Part shown: piece after piece, positions 54,428 through 62,986 of the stretch
Position numbering within the stretch: the first letter of the stretch is position 1
How the letters are laid out: the number at the start of each line of letters is the position of its first letter
Assembly: GCF_008635795.1 (NCBI RefSeq)
Contig: NZ_VWRQ01000006.1
Coordinates: 186,001-250,000 of the forward strand
Reading direction: 5' to 3'
Length of the DNA: 64,000 nucleotides
Origin: Paenibacillus tepidiphilus
GTDB taxonomy: Bacteria > Bacillota > Bacilli > Paenibacillales > Paenibacillaceae
Translations under genes and position numbers: made by a program
Notes under the pieces: generated by a model
Told to the model about the DNA's origin: nothing
The model's database searches: none
Seen by the model: only the letters and a program-made list of their open reading frames with translations

Positions 54428-54816
54428 GAAATATCTGCCTCCTCGTTCCTTATTTTATTTAGACGTTTACATTCCCTGGAAGTTACGTATAACTGTCCGT
54501 TAGCTTAATGAAATACTGGAATACTAATGCTTTATTATCTCAGTCTATAACTTTACTGGCTTTTGACATACATTCTTTAAATTATACTTTCAGTGGCACT
54601 GTACAAGTTCTTTTGCATGTTAATAGCCTTTCATAAGAAGCTGGATCATGCCTGCCAAAATTCCACATAAAATCAGTCCGAAAATTAAAAAAGCCCTGAT
54701 AAACCAAGGGTTTCTTGATTATCAGGACTTAAATTATAGAAATCGTTACATACCTATAGAAAACTGCGTTCCTAACGATGACAAGTGAATTACAACTCAC
54801 TAACTTATCGCCTTAT
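54428..54816. other. Intergenic region between APH-family and trmH-type genes
   Basis: About 390 bases, A+T-rich, with no gene seen. It contains the trmH terminator at 54687-54729 and must hold the APH gene's promoter; none is clearly recognisable. Confidence 0.5.
54687..54729 (-). terminator. Terminator after the trmH-type gene
   Basis: On the minus strand AGTCCTGATAA pairs with TTATCAGGGCT (11 bp, one G-U) and is followed by TTTTTTAATTTT. It lies about 90 bases after the stop. Confidence 0.85.
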
Positions 54817-55611
54817 TCAAGAACTGAATCCCCGCTGCCGCATCGCCTCGAACAGCAGCACCGTCGCCGCCATCGCCGCGTTCAGCGATTCGGCCCGGCC
54901 CGCCATCGGGATAATGATGCTCTTGTCGACGAGCGCGGCCGTCTGCGGCGAGATGCCCTGGCCCTCGCTGCCGATGAGCAGCCACTGGCTGCCGCCGAAG
55001 TCATGCGTGTAGCAGGAGTCCGTGCCGGCCAGCGAGGTGCTGACCAGCAGCGTTCCGCGCTCACGGGCCTGCGGCAGCACCTCTGCCAGATCGGCCTCGG
55101 CGACCGGGAGGTGGAACAGCGAGCCCATCGTCGAGCGGATGGTCTTCGGGTTATACAGGTCGGCGCAGCCGTGGCCGAGGATAACGCCATCCGCACCCGC
55201 CGCATCGGCGCTGCGGATGATCGTGCCGACATTGCCGGGGTCCTGCACCCCGTCAAGGACAACGACCAGACTGCCCTGCTGTGCCAGGATCGTCTCCACG
55301 CCCTGCCGTTCCTTGCGGATGACGGCGAACACCGGCTGCGGCGTATTGGTGCTGCTCACCTTGCCGATGACGGCCGCCGATACGCCGATGACCTCCATGG
55401 CCTGCACGGATTGCAGCAGCGGCTTCAGTTCGGCGGGCATGCCCTTGTCTACATCAAATGCGAGAATCTCCACCTCGGCCGAGGCCAACAGCGCCTCCTG
55501 CACCAGATGAATTCCCTCCACAATATATTTGCCGGACTTGTCACGGTGCTTCTTCTCCTGCAGTCCGGCCCATTCTTTAACCCGCGTATTTTGCGGCGAT
55601 AATATTTCCAT
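54817..55611 (-). CDS. SpoU/TrmH-family RNA methyltransferase (YsgA-like)
   Basis: A 264-residue SPOUT-class methyltransferase. The N-terminal substrate domain (FVEG-type: KYIVEGIHLVQEAL) precedes the knotted domain with motifs VVLDGVQDPGNVGTIIRSADAAG, GSEGQGIS and IIIPMAGRAESLNAAMAATVLLFE. It methylates 2'-OH of a ribose in rRNA or tRNA; the target is not readable. In B. subtilis ysgA is beside sspI, as here, which supports orthology. The gene starts 15 bases after the ktrA/C-type gene. Confidence 0.9.
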   Translation of the reverse strand: MEILSPQNTRVKEWAGLQEKKHRDKSGKYIVEGIHLVQEALLASAEVEILAFDVDKGMPAELKPLLQSVQAMEVIGVSAAVIGKVSSTNTPQPVFAVIRKERQGVETILAQQGSLVVVLDGVQDPGNVGTIIRSADAAGADGVILGHGCADLYNPKTIRSTMGSLFHLPVAEADLAEVLPQARERGTLLVSTSLAGTDSCYTHDFGGSQWLLIGSEGQGISPQTAALVDKSIIIPMAGRAESLNAAMAATVLLFEAMRQRGFSS

Positions 55612-55626
55612 ATGTTCCTGCCTTTC

Positions 55627-56289
55627 TTAACTATGGTAAGCCAGCTCAAGCTTGGTCAGATTGTCCTTCCGGCCAACGATGACCAGGACGTCTCCAGGCT
55701 TCAGCTTGTCCTCGGCCCGCGGCGAAATGTTCATCTCTTCCCCCCGGCGGATCGCCATCACGTTGCAGCCGAATTTGGCGCGGATGTTAAGCTCCTGCAG
55801 GTTTTTGCCGATCATTTGTTGCGGCGCCTTCATGTCCAGAATACTGTAATCCGGCGACAGCTCGATATAGTCGAGAATGTTCGGCGAAGCCAGATGATGT
55901 GCGACCCGCGCGCCCATATCCCGTTCAGGGAACACGACCTTGTCGGCGCCGATCTTGCTCAGCACCTTGCCGTGCAGCTCGTTTCTGGCTTTGACCAGAA
56001 TGTTCGGCACCCCCAGATCCTTGAGGATCAGCGTTGTCAGAATGCTGGACTGGATATCCTCCCCGATGGCCACCACCACGACGTCGAAGTTCCGTATCCC
56101 CAGCGCCCGCAGCGCTTCTTCATCGGTACAGTCCGCCGACACGGCATGCGTCACGATGCCGGAGATTTCCTGGGTACGCTGCTCGTCCGCATCAATTGCC
56201 AGCACATCGAAGCCCATACCGCTGAGTGTCTTGGCCACACTGGAGCCGAACCGGCCCATGCCGATGACGGCGTATTGTTTTTTGGCCAT
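55627..56289 (-). CDS. KtrA/KtrC-type potassium uptake regulatory protein
   Basis: A 220-residue RCK protein. The Rossmann part has AVIGMGRFGSSVAKTLSGMG for NAD/ATP binding, then VLAIDADEQR. The C-terminal RCK_C domain (about residues 140-220) binds c-di-AMP in Firmicutes. It gates a KtrB/KtrD channel that is not in the window. KtrA and KtrC are both about this length, so which one it is remains open. GGGAGGG lies upstream of ATG at 56289 at a rather long spacing. Confidence 0.9.
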   Translation of the reverse strand: MAKKQYAVIGMGRFGSSVAKTLSGMGFDVLAIDADEQRTQEISGIVTHAVSADCTDEEALRALGIRNFDVVVVAIGEDIQSSILTTLILKDLGVPNILVKARNELHGKVLSKIGADKVVFPERDMGARVAHHLASPNILDYIELSPDYSILDMKAPQQMIGKNLQELNIRAKFGCNVMAIRRGEEMNISPRAEDKLKPGDVLVIVGRKDNLTKLELAYHS

Positions 56290-56357
56290 AGTCTAGTCTG
56301 TCCCTCCCACTTGCGCGAATACATCTCCAAGTAGTATAGCACAAGCCCCCGTAAACT

Positions 56358-56388
56358 TGAATTTTCAGGTGTGCGGACGGGCACAGTA
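56358..56388 (+). promoter_or_regulatory. Sigma-G-like promoter of sspI
   Basis: TGAATT (56358-56363), an 18-base spacer and CACAGTA (56382-56388) resemble the forespore sigma-G consensus (TGAATA, CATACTA). It fits a spore protein gene whose start is 42 bases further on. Confidence 0.6.
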
Positions 56389-56429
56389 ATACAGGGTACG
56401 AATCAAACTAACCATCGGGAGGTTAAAGC

Positions 56430-56666
56430 ATGCCGGTAACCATTGATTTGCGCCAGGCGATCCTGCATAAAGTCCACGGTCAATCCGAGGAAGAGCTGAA
56501 AGCGATGATTGAAGGCTCTATTGGCGGGCCGGAAGCGGCACTGCCGGGTCTCGGAGCCGTGTTCGAAATGATGTGGCCGGACCTCAGCGAGGCCAAGCAG
56601 GATCATCTGGTCGCCAAACTGCACCGCCATCTGGAGAAGGTCACACCCGGCTCCATTACTTCCTAA
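56430..56666 (+). CDS. sspI: Small acid-soluble spore protein SspI
   Basis: A 78-residue protein. The segment LPGLGAVFEMMWPDLSEAKQ and the N-terminal IDLRQAILHKVHGQSEEEL follow B. subtilis SspI closely, although a few residues longer. It is made in the developing spore and packed in the core. GGGAGG precedes ATG at 56430. It shows that the organism forms endospores. It has no operon partner, and both flanking genes are on the other strand. Confidence 0.9.
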   Translation: MPVTIDLRQAILHKVHGQSEEELKAMIEGSIGGPEAALPGLGAVFEMMWPDLSEAKQDHLVAKLHRHLEKVTPGSITS

Positions 56667-56684
56667 GGACCCGCTTCGTATCGC

Positions 56685-56735
56685 CAAAAAACCTCCGCAC
56701 CCGGCATGCCAGCAGCACGCTATGGGGCGGAGGTT
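56685..56735 (-). terminator. Terminator after prfC
   Basis: AACCTCCGC (56690-56698) pairs with GCGGAGGTT (56727-56735). On the minus strand the hairpin is followed by six T (56685-56690). The loop is long (28 bases). It could also slow read-through from sspI. Confidence 0.7.
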
Positions 56736-56808
56736 ACATTTGTTACGCCTACGCGGGATAACCGCTAAGCATGGAATTCACTGCTGCCATTGTCCTGGCA
56801 CCGCGTGC

Positions 56809-58389
56809 TTACGGAGCCGTCTCCAGGAACTTGGCGCTTGGATTCTTCTCCATGGCGGTACGCATCGCGTATTCATTCTCGAACAGCACGACATAATTGC
56901 CCTTTTTGTCGGTTACAAGGGTGGAGTTGATCCGGAACTTCGCCGGGTCCGGCTTGTTCTCATCAACAATCCAGCGCGCGAACTGATAGGACATCCGCTG
57001 CAGCTGAACATCCACGCCATATTCGCCCTTCATCCGGTACTCGAACACCTCGAACTGCAGCTGCCCGACCACCCCGAGAATTATATCGTCGAAGTTAACC
57101 GTACGGAAGACCTGGATCATCCCTTCTTCGGTCAGCTGGTCAATCCCCTTCTGGAACTGCTTCGATTTCAGTGCATTCTTGATGCTCACTTTGGAGAAAA
57201 TCTCCGGCGAGAACGTCGGCAGCTCATCGAACTCCATCTCTCCCGCCTGGCTCAGTGTATCGCCGATCCGGAAGATGCCGGGATCGAACAAGCCGATAAT
57301 GTCGCCCGGATAAGCCTCTTCGACGATATCCCGGTCCTGGGCCAGGAACTGCTGCGGCTGGGACAGCTTGATGTCTTTGCCCGCACGCACATGCTTCACG
57401 CTCATGCCGCGCTCGAACTTGCCCGAGACAATCCGCAGGAAGGCGATCCGGTCACGGTGCGCCGGGTTCATGTTGGCCTGGATTTTGAACACATAGCCGG
57501 TGAATTTCTCATTCGTCGGTTCAATGGAACCTGCCGTACTGCGGCGCGGCTCGGGCTTCGGTGCCAGCTCCAGGAAGTTATCCAGGAATGTCTGCACACC
57601 GAAATTGTTGATCGCACTGCCGAAGAAGACCGGGGTCAGCTCGCCGCGCAATACTTTGTCATAATCGAACGCATCTCCGGCCACATCGAGCAGCTCCAGA
57701 TCCTGGCACAGCTGATCATGCAGGTATTCACCGGCCATCTCGCGGATGATCGGGTCGCGGTAGCTCTCCACCTTCTGCACTTTGATTACGCTGTGGTCGT
57801 CGCCCTGGAACAGCTCCACCTGATTCTTCATCCGGTCGTAGACGCCGCACAGCTCGCGGCCGCTGCCGATCGGCCAGTTCATCGGTACGGAGCGGATGCC
57901 CAGTACATTCTCCAGCTCCTCCATCAGGTCGAACGGGCTCTGGCCCTCGCGGTCCAGCTTGTTGATGAACGTGAAGATCGGAATACCGCGCTTCGCACAG
58001 ACCTGGAACAGCTTGATCGTCTGTGCTTCCACGCCCTTCGCTACGTCAATCAGCATGACCGCACTGTCCGCAGCCGTCAGCGTCCGGTACGTGTCCTCAC
58101 TGAAATCCTGGTGACCCGGCGTATCAAGGATGTTCACCCGGTGGTCTAAATAATCGAACTGCATGACGGATGACGTTACCGAGATTCCGCGCTGCTTCTC
58201 GATTTCCATCCAGTCACTTGTCGCATGCTTGCTTGCTTTGCGGGCCTTGACCGTTCCTGCCAGCCGGATCGCGCCGCCGAACAACAGCAGCTTCTCCGTT
58301 AATGTCGTTTTCCCCGCATCGGGGTGGGAAATGATCGCAAACGTTCTGCGTTTGTCCACTTCCTGCTTCAGCTTCTGATCCGCTGCCAT
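56809..58389 (-). CDS. prfC: Peptide chain release factor 3
   Basis: A 526-residue translational GTPase that recycles RF1/RF2 after stop-codon hydrolysis. G motifs are visible: ISHPDAGKTTL (G1), GISVTSS (G2), DTPGHQDFSEDTYRTL (G3) and NKLDREGQ (G4). The C-terminal domain FEYRMKGEYGVDVQL matches RF3 and not EF-G, and the length is normal. The ribosome site before ATG 58389 is weak (AAGGGAT, long spacing). RF3 is not universal in Firmicutes. Confidence 0.95.
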   Translation of the reverse strand: MAADQKLKQEVDKRRTFAIISHPDAGKTTLTEKLLLFGGAIRLAGTVKARKASKHATSDWMEIEKQRGISVTSSVMQFDYLDHRVNILDTPGHQDFSEDTYRTLTAADSAVMLIDVAKGVEAQTIKLFQVCAKRGIPIFTFINKLDREGQSPFDLMEELENVLGIRSVPMNWPIGSGRELCGVYDRMKNQVELFQGDDHSVIKVQKVESYRDPIIREMAGEYLHDQLCQDLELLDVAGDAFDYDKVLRGELTPVFFGSAINNFGVQTFLDNFLELAPKPEPRRSTAGSIEPTNEKFTGYVFKIQANMNPAHRDRIAFLRIVSGKFERGMSVKHVRAGKDIKLSQPQQFLAQDRDIVEEAYPGDIIGLFDPGIFRIGDTLSQAGEMEFDELPTFSPEIFSKVSIKNALKSKQFQKGIDQLTEEGMIQVFRTVNFDDIILGVVGQLQFEVFEYRMKGEYGVDVQLQRMSYQFARWIVDENKPDPAKFRINSTLVTDKKGNYVVLFENEYAMRTAMEKNPSAKFLETAP

Positions 58390-58820
58390 AGGTTTTGCAC
58401 ATATCCCTTCATCTATAAATTCGTTAATCCGTGCCTATGCTGACCGGCCAGGAGATCAAATGGGTGCTCTGCTCATTCCTGATCTATTCCCTTCATCTGT
58501 GGATTGTTCATTATAACCTCTTCACACAGCTTTAATCCCGGGTACCATACAAAAATGCATCCTTATCAGTATAACAAAATCCGGCGGGCATTATCTACAC
58601 CAAAGCGGCGGAAACCCGCAAGATATATAAATAAAAAATGACACTGACCGGAAATCAGTGCCATGTCTTCTCTACCTGCGGGAATACACCCTGCATAGCC
58701 CTATAGCTTACTGTCTCCACGCTCTTAGCATCGTAGTCCGCCCGAATACAGACAGGGAGCTGTCCGCTCCCGTCACTGTGTGACCGGAACGGGCAACTCC
58801 CCAAGATAATCCGTTATAAC
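58390..58820. other. Intergenic region between prfC and zwf
   Basis: About 430 bases without a gene. It holds the zwf-side terminator at 58633-58663. The stretch 58400-58600 must contain the prfC promoter; no clear -35/-10 pair stands out. Confidence 0.5.
58633..58663 (-). terminator. Terminator downstream of zwf
   Basis: TGACACTGA (58639-58647) pairs with TCAGTGCCA (58655-58663), followed on the minus strand by six T (58633-58638). It lies about 160 bases past the zwf stop. Confidence 0.75.
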
Positions 58821-60371
58821 TTAGCTATTAACGCTCCATACCACGTTGTCTTCTTCCTGGCCGTTGACCGGCCACCAGTGGAAGCCTTCGCGGGCCAGCA
58901 GCTGCTCCGCTTCAACCGGCCCCCACGAGCCGGCAGGGTACGAAGCCAGGTCGCCGGCTTCTTCCTTCCAGGCCTTAGCAATACGGTCCACGAAGGACCA
59001 GGCCGAGGACACTTCATCCCAGCGGGTGAAGTAGGTCGAATCGCCGCGCGCTGCATCATGCAGCAGACGCTCGTAAGCTTCCGGCGAGTTGATGCCGACC
59101 ATGCAGCTCTGGCAGAAGTCCATTGCCAGCGGCTGAATCTCCGATTCCGAGCCCGGCTTCTTGGCATTGATCTTGACATAGATGCCTTCCATCGGGTTGA
59201 CGCGGATGACGAGCAGGTTCGGCTCCAGCTTATGCTTCTGGCCGAGATACACGTTCGTCGGCATGCCCTTGAATTCCACCACTACTTCGGTGGTCTTCAC
59301 CGGCAGCCGTTTGCCGGTACGGATATAGAACGGCACGCCCGCCCAGCGGAAGTTGTCGACGAACACACGAGCCGCAAAATACGTCTCGGTATTCGATTCC
59401 GGGTCCACCTTGTCTTCCTGGCGGTAAGCCGGCAAGGTCTTGCCTTTGTAGAGCCCTTGCGTATATTGTCCGCGCACCACGTTCTCGCGCACTTCCTCGG
59501 CGGAAGCGTACGGCCGCAGGGAGCGCAGCACCTTCACCTTCTCGTCGCGAATATCCTCGGCGAGCAGGCGGCTCGGCGGCTCCATGGCAATCATCGTCAG
59601 GAGCTGCAGCATATGGTTCTGTCCCATATCGCGCAGTGCCCCCGCATGGTCGTAATACCCGCCGCGCTCTTCGACGCCTACAGTCTCGCCAAGCGTAATC
59701 TGCACATTGGCGATATGCTTGTTGTTCCAGAGCGGCTCGAAAAAGGCGTTGGCGAAGCGGATGACTTCGATATTCTGCACCATTTCCTTGCCCAGGTAAT
59801 GGTCGATCCGGTAGATTTCCTCTTCCTTGAATACCTGACGGATCTGCTCGTTCAGCTCCTCCGCCGATTCCAGGTTATAGCCGAATGGCTTCTCGATCAC
59901 CAGTCGGTTCCAGCCGGGGCTCTCCAGCATGCCGCCTGCCTGCAGGTTGAACGAGACGCTGCCGAACAGCTCAGGCGCCAGGGCCAGATAGAACAGCCGG
60001 TTGCCCGGAATGCCGAACTTCGCTTCGATGGCTTCGGTCTGTGCATTCAGCTCACGGAAGCCGTCAATATTGTTGATGTCCAGGGACTTGTATTCAAAAT
60101 GCTGTACGAACTCATTCCATCCCTCCGCATCTCCCGCCTGGTAGCGGCAGAACTCACGGATAGACTCTTTCACATCCTCCCGGAATTCCTCCTGGGAGCG
60201 GGGACGGCGAGCCACGCCAATGACCGCAAAATCATGGGTCAGCTTGCCTTCGCGGTACAAACTGTAAATCGCCGGAAATAGCTTGCGCCGGGCCAGATCT
60301 CCGGTTGCCCCAAAAATAAAGAATACGGCACCGGGGGTATGCAATGCATCAAGGGTTTGATTTTCAGCCAT
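58821..60371 (-). CDS. zwf: Glucose-6-phosphate 1-dehydrogenase
   Basis: A 516-residue enzyme oxidising glucose 6-phosphate with NADP, the entry to the oxidative pentose phosphate route. The dinucleotide motif is FGATGDLARRK (about residues 19-29), and the active-site signature RIDHYLGKE (about residues 187-195) contains the catalytic His region. RLVIEKPFG is also conserved. ATG at 60371 follows GAGGAGCC. A Fur-like box lies about 31-45 bases upstream of the start. Confidence 0.95.
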   Translation of the reverse strand: MAENQTLDALHTPGAVFFIFGATGDLARRKLFPAIYSLYREGKLTHDFAVIGVARRPRSQEEFREDVKESIREFCRYQAGDAEGWNEFVQHFEYKSLDINNIDGFRELNAQTEAIEAKFGIPGNRLFYLALAPELFGSVSFNLQAGGMLESPGWNRLVIEKPFGYNLESAEELNEQIRQVFKEEEIYRIDHYLGKEMVQNIEVIRFANAFFEPLWNNKHIANVQITLGETVGVEERGGYYDHAGALRDMGQNHMLQLLTMIAMEPPSRLLAEDIRDEKVKVLRSLRPYASAEEVRENVVRGQYTQGLYKGKTLPAYRQEDKVDPESNTETYFAARVFVDNFRWAGVPFYIRTGKRLPVKTTEVVVEFKGMPTNVYLGQKHKLEPNLLVIRVNPMEGIYVKINAKKPGSESEIQPLAMDFCQSCMVGINSPEAYERLLHDAARGDSTYFTRWDEVSSAWSFVDRIAKAWKEEAGDLASYPAGSWGPVEAEQLLAREGFHWWPVNGQEEDNVVWSVNS

Positions 60372-60401
60372 GGCTCCTCATCTCTCTGTATGTAATATAG
60401 T

Positions 60402-60416
60402 TGACAATCATTCTCA
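60402..60416 (-). promoter_or_regulatory. Fur-like box upstream of zwf
   Basis: On the minus strand TGAGAATGATTGTCA. It matches the 7-1-7 Fur consensus TGATAATNATTATCA at 12 of 14 defined positions. It lies in the expected promoter region of zwf. Confidence 0.55.
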
Positions 60417-60620
60417 GCGCCGGATAGTACAAGAAACGCATGACGGCGTGATGTCATTTTATCATATTCGCAGAAATGATGCTATCAGATTCCTGACAGT
60501 TTTTCTCGGGATTTCGCAATTTTCCATTACATTTTCTTATCCGTTTGCAAACTCCCGCTTATATAAGTTGCCCATATTTCTCATCCAGATTCAGGAACAC
60601 AGCTATTATAACCTTATGCC

Positions 60621-60641
60621 AAAAGCTCCGCAACGCGGAGC
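60621..60641 (-). terminator. Terminator after the YwmB-like gene
   Basis: GCTCCGC (60625-60631) pairs with GCGGAGC (60635-60641) around AAC, followed on the minus strand by TTTTGG. It lies about 38 bases after the stop. The region 60417-60620 between it and zwf has no gene. Confidence 0.7.
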
Positions 60642-60678
60642 CTGCTGCTGCACCAGCCCTTTCGGACGATTGCCGGGT

Positions 60679-61482
60679 CTAATATTCAACCGTAATCAGC
60701 GGCAATCCAAGGGTCAGCCGGTTCGCGCCGTCCCGGCTATCCCGGTGCACCGCCGCCTGCAGGGCGATGTCATGCCCGCCGCTCTTCACGAAGCGTTCCA
60801 TCCCCGGAACGCGGTATGAGCGGCTGGCGGTGGACTCGTCCGTGTAGGCTTCCTCTGCCTGCGGCGCGGTGAAGACCCCGGCAAGCACGGACTCGATTCT
60901 GCCCAGCGCTGCGCCGGGCGTCCCTTGCGCTGCTGCCGTTCCTTGCAGCGACGCGTTCCACTCGGCCGCGACGCCCGCCGCCTGCAGCGCTCTGCCCGTC
61001 GCTTCGGCAGCGGCCTCGAATCCGCCGTCTGCCTGCCAGTCCGGCGTCTCCAGTGTTACGATCACATAGCTCGTGCCGTTGCCAAGCTCACTCCAGAACA
61101 AGGACGCCTTGCCGGCAGCTTCAGCTTCGGCGGACGCGCGGTATGCAACGTGTCCGTCTTCGTCCCCTGCCTGCACCGGGCCAAGCCCCAGCCGCTGCGC
61201 CAGAGCTGCGGCTGCTTCCCGGGCCACTGCTCCCGGGCCGCTGTACGTGCCCTGCCACTTCAGCACCAGCCGCTGCGGCGCGCCCGCTTCCATAGCGGCG
61301 GCTCCGGCCGCCGCCAGCTGCCGGAGCGGCTGACCCAGAGCCGCGGAACCGGAGGCTCCCGTCTCCGGCGTGCCTGCAGCTTCGCCGCTGCGGAACCCAG
61401 CCAGCAGCAACAGCGCTGCCACGCACAGCCCCGTGGCCAGCAGCATTCTCCAATGTCCTCTCCCGTGGTTCCGCAGCTTCAT
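60679..61482 (-). CDS. YwmB-like exported/membrane-anchored protein
   Basis: A 267-residue, very Ala/Gly-rich protein. An N-terminal hydrophobic segment (residues about 13-30, LLATGLCVAALLLLAGF) would direct export or anchor it. KWQGTYSG and the C-terminus GANRLTLGLPLITVEY resemble the YwmB/DUF1779 family, a TATA-binding-protein-like fold of unknown function often near spoIID or murAA in Bacilli. Those neighbours are not seen here. I rate the family assignment as probable only. Confidence 0.65.
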   Translation of the reverse strand: MKLRNHGRGHWRMLLATGLCVAALLLLAGFRSGEAAGTPETGASGSAALGQPLRQLAAAGAAAMEAGAPQRLVLKWQGTYSGPGAVAREAAAALAQRLGLGPVQAGDEDGHVAYRASAEAEAAGKASLFWSELGNGTSYVIVTLETPDWQADGGFEAAAEATGRALQAAGVAAEWNASLQGTAAAQGTPGAALGRIESVLAGVFTAPQAEEAYTDESTASRSYRVPGMERFVKSGGHDIALQAAVHRDSRDGANRLTLGLPLITVEY

Positions 61483-61590
61483 CCGTCCATCTTCCTCTCA
61501 TCCGAATCTAGCAATCTACTAGAAGGATAGCCAGGAACAGATGCTTTTATACCTATGAGGACGTTCGGCTCCTGAAGGATGGCTTTACAG

Positions 61591-62184
61591 TCAATTACGG
61601 ATTCCAAAAATACGCAGCGCGTAGCCTGCCGTCTCTTCGGCCAAGCGGCTGGCCTCCTCCGGAAAGATCGCCCCGGCACCGTTGACATAAGCAAAGTAGG
61701 TCCAACTGATTACGTACGGATCTCCTGGAGCCAGCACCCCTGCCTGCTGACCGCGTTCGATCAGAGGAATCAGCTTGGCGACAACCTGCTCCCCGTGTCT
61801 GTGAACTGCCGCCGTCAGCTCGGGATGTTGCTCCGGCTGGCCTAAGACCTGCTGAACCACCCGCAGAAACATTGCCCGCTGCAGCCACTGTTTAACCTGC
61901 AAATCAACCAGCCGGGTCAGCGTTTCAATCACTTCTGTTTCTGCCTCAAACAGCGAGCGGTATGCCTCCATCGTCTCTGACAGGGGCTCCAGCACCACCG
62001 CACGGATCAGCTCCTCCTTATTCTCGAAATAAGTAAAGATCAGCGCATGGCTGATACCCAACTCTTCGGCCACACTGGAGATGCTAGTCCCGGCGAACCC
62101 GCCGGAAGCGAACAGCTTTTCCGCCGCCGCGATAATCTTGCCCCGTTTCTGCAGCCACAGCTCCTCGTTTCTTTTGCGCGCCAT
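61591..62184 (-). CDS. TetR-family transcriptional regulator
   Basis: A 197-residue regulator from ATG 62184, with GAGGTGAG upstream; in-frame codons 5' of it are unlikely. The helix-turn-helix is AAAEKLFASGGFAGTSISSVAEELGISHALIFTYFENKEEL in outline (about residues 15-55). The C-terminal ligand domain is helical (LTRLVDLQVKQWLQRAMFLR). No adjacent target gene is obvious, since the neighbours are a YwmB-like gene and a two-component system on the same strand. Confidence 0.9.
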   Translation of the reverse strand: MARKRNEELWLQKRGKIIAAAEKLFASGGFAGTSISSVAEELGISHALIFTYFENKEELIRAVVLEPLSETMEAYRSLFEAETEVIETLTRLVDLQVKQWLQRAMFLRVVQQVLGQPEQHPELTAAVHRHGEQVVAKLIPLIERGQQAGVLAPGDPYVISWTYFAYVNGAGAIFPEEASRLAEETAGYALRIFGIRN

Positions 62185-62309
62185 TATAGACTCACCTCGG
62201 GTATAATCATACCGCATAAAGAGGAACTAATTAACCCGCAGTAACAAAGTAACGATAAGATATCCTTTTGTATAAAGTAACTTGATTTCCTGCCCCTCTC
62301 TCCGCAAAC

Positions 62310-62342
62310 AAAAACGGCCCGGCGTCTATTCCGCCAGCCCGT
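62310..62342 (-). terminator. Terminator overlapping the liaR stop codon
   Basis: On the minus strand ACGGGCTGGCG pairs with CGCCGGGCCGT (one mismatch, one G-U) and is followed by TTTTT. The 5' arm and loop contain the last codons and the stop of liaR. Confidence 0.7.
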
Positions 62343-62973
62343 TCTTATAAGCATAAATGGCCGCCTGGGTCCGGTCCTCGACATCCAGCTTGGCCAATAT
62401 ATTCGTCACATGGAATTTGACCGTCTTGATGCCGATGATCAGCTGGTCGGCGATGTCCTGGTTGGACTTGCCCTGGGCCAGCAGCCGCAGCACTTCCATC
62501 TCCCGGTCGGTAAGCTCCTTGTAGGCCGGCGCTTCGGCCTTGTTGCGGAACCGGTTCATCATCTTGGAGGCAACCTGCGACTCCAGCACCGACTGCCCTC
62601 TGGCTGCTGCGCGGATGGCATCCGCCACCTCGCTTGCACGCGACGTCTTCAGCAGATAACTGAACGCGCCGGCTTCGATAACCGGATACATCTTCTCGTC
62701 GTCGAGATAACTGGTCAGCACGATAACCTTACAGTCGGGAAACAGCTTCATCAGCTGGCGGGTCGTCTCAATGCCATCCATGCCTTCCATCACCAGATCC
62801 ATCAGCACCACGTCAGGGTTATATTCCCGCGCCAGACGGATGCCTTCCTCTCCGCTTCCGGCTTCGCCGACCACCTCGATGCCGTCTTCGGTGCCGAGCA
62901 CAGCGGCCAGCCCGATGCGGACCATCTCATGGTCGTCCACCAGCAGAACCTTGATCGCTTCCTCCATTTCCAA
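62326..62973 (-). CDS. liaR: LiaR/VraR-type NarL-family response regulator
   Basis: A 215-residue regulator. The receiver domain has VLLVDDHEMVRIGL, phospho-acceptor Asp in VVLMDLVMEGMDG, and Lys in LLKTSRASEV. The C-terminal LuxR-type helix-turn-helix is ELTDREMEVLRLLAQGKSNQDIADQ followed by KTVKFHV. It resembles LiaR of the cell-envelope stress system. I keep TTG at 62973 as start because GGAGGAG lies 8 bases upstream; ATG 62967 would be 14 away. It follows the kinase by 13 bases. Confidence 0.88.
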   Translation of the reverse strand: MEMEEAIKVLLVDDHEMVRIGLAAVLGTEDGIEVVGEAGSGEEGIRLAREYNPDVVLMDLVMEGMDGIETTRQLMKLFPDCKVIVLTSYLDDEKMYPVIEAGAFSYLLKTSRASEVADAIRAAARGQSVLESQVASKMMNRFRNKAEAPAYKELTDREMEVLRLLAQGKSNQDIADQLIIGIKTVKFHVTNILAKLDVEDRTQAAIYAYKNGLAE

Positions 62974-62986
62974 GCTGCTTCTCCTC

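Noticed and set aside
56722..60281. Two long plus-strand frames opposite prfC and zwf
   Set aside because: Shadows of conserved housekeeping genes on the other strand.
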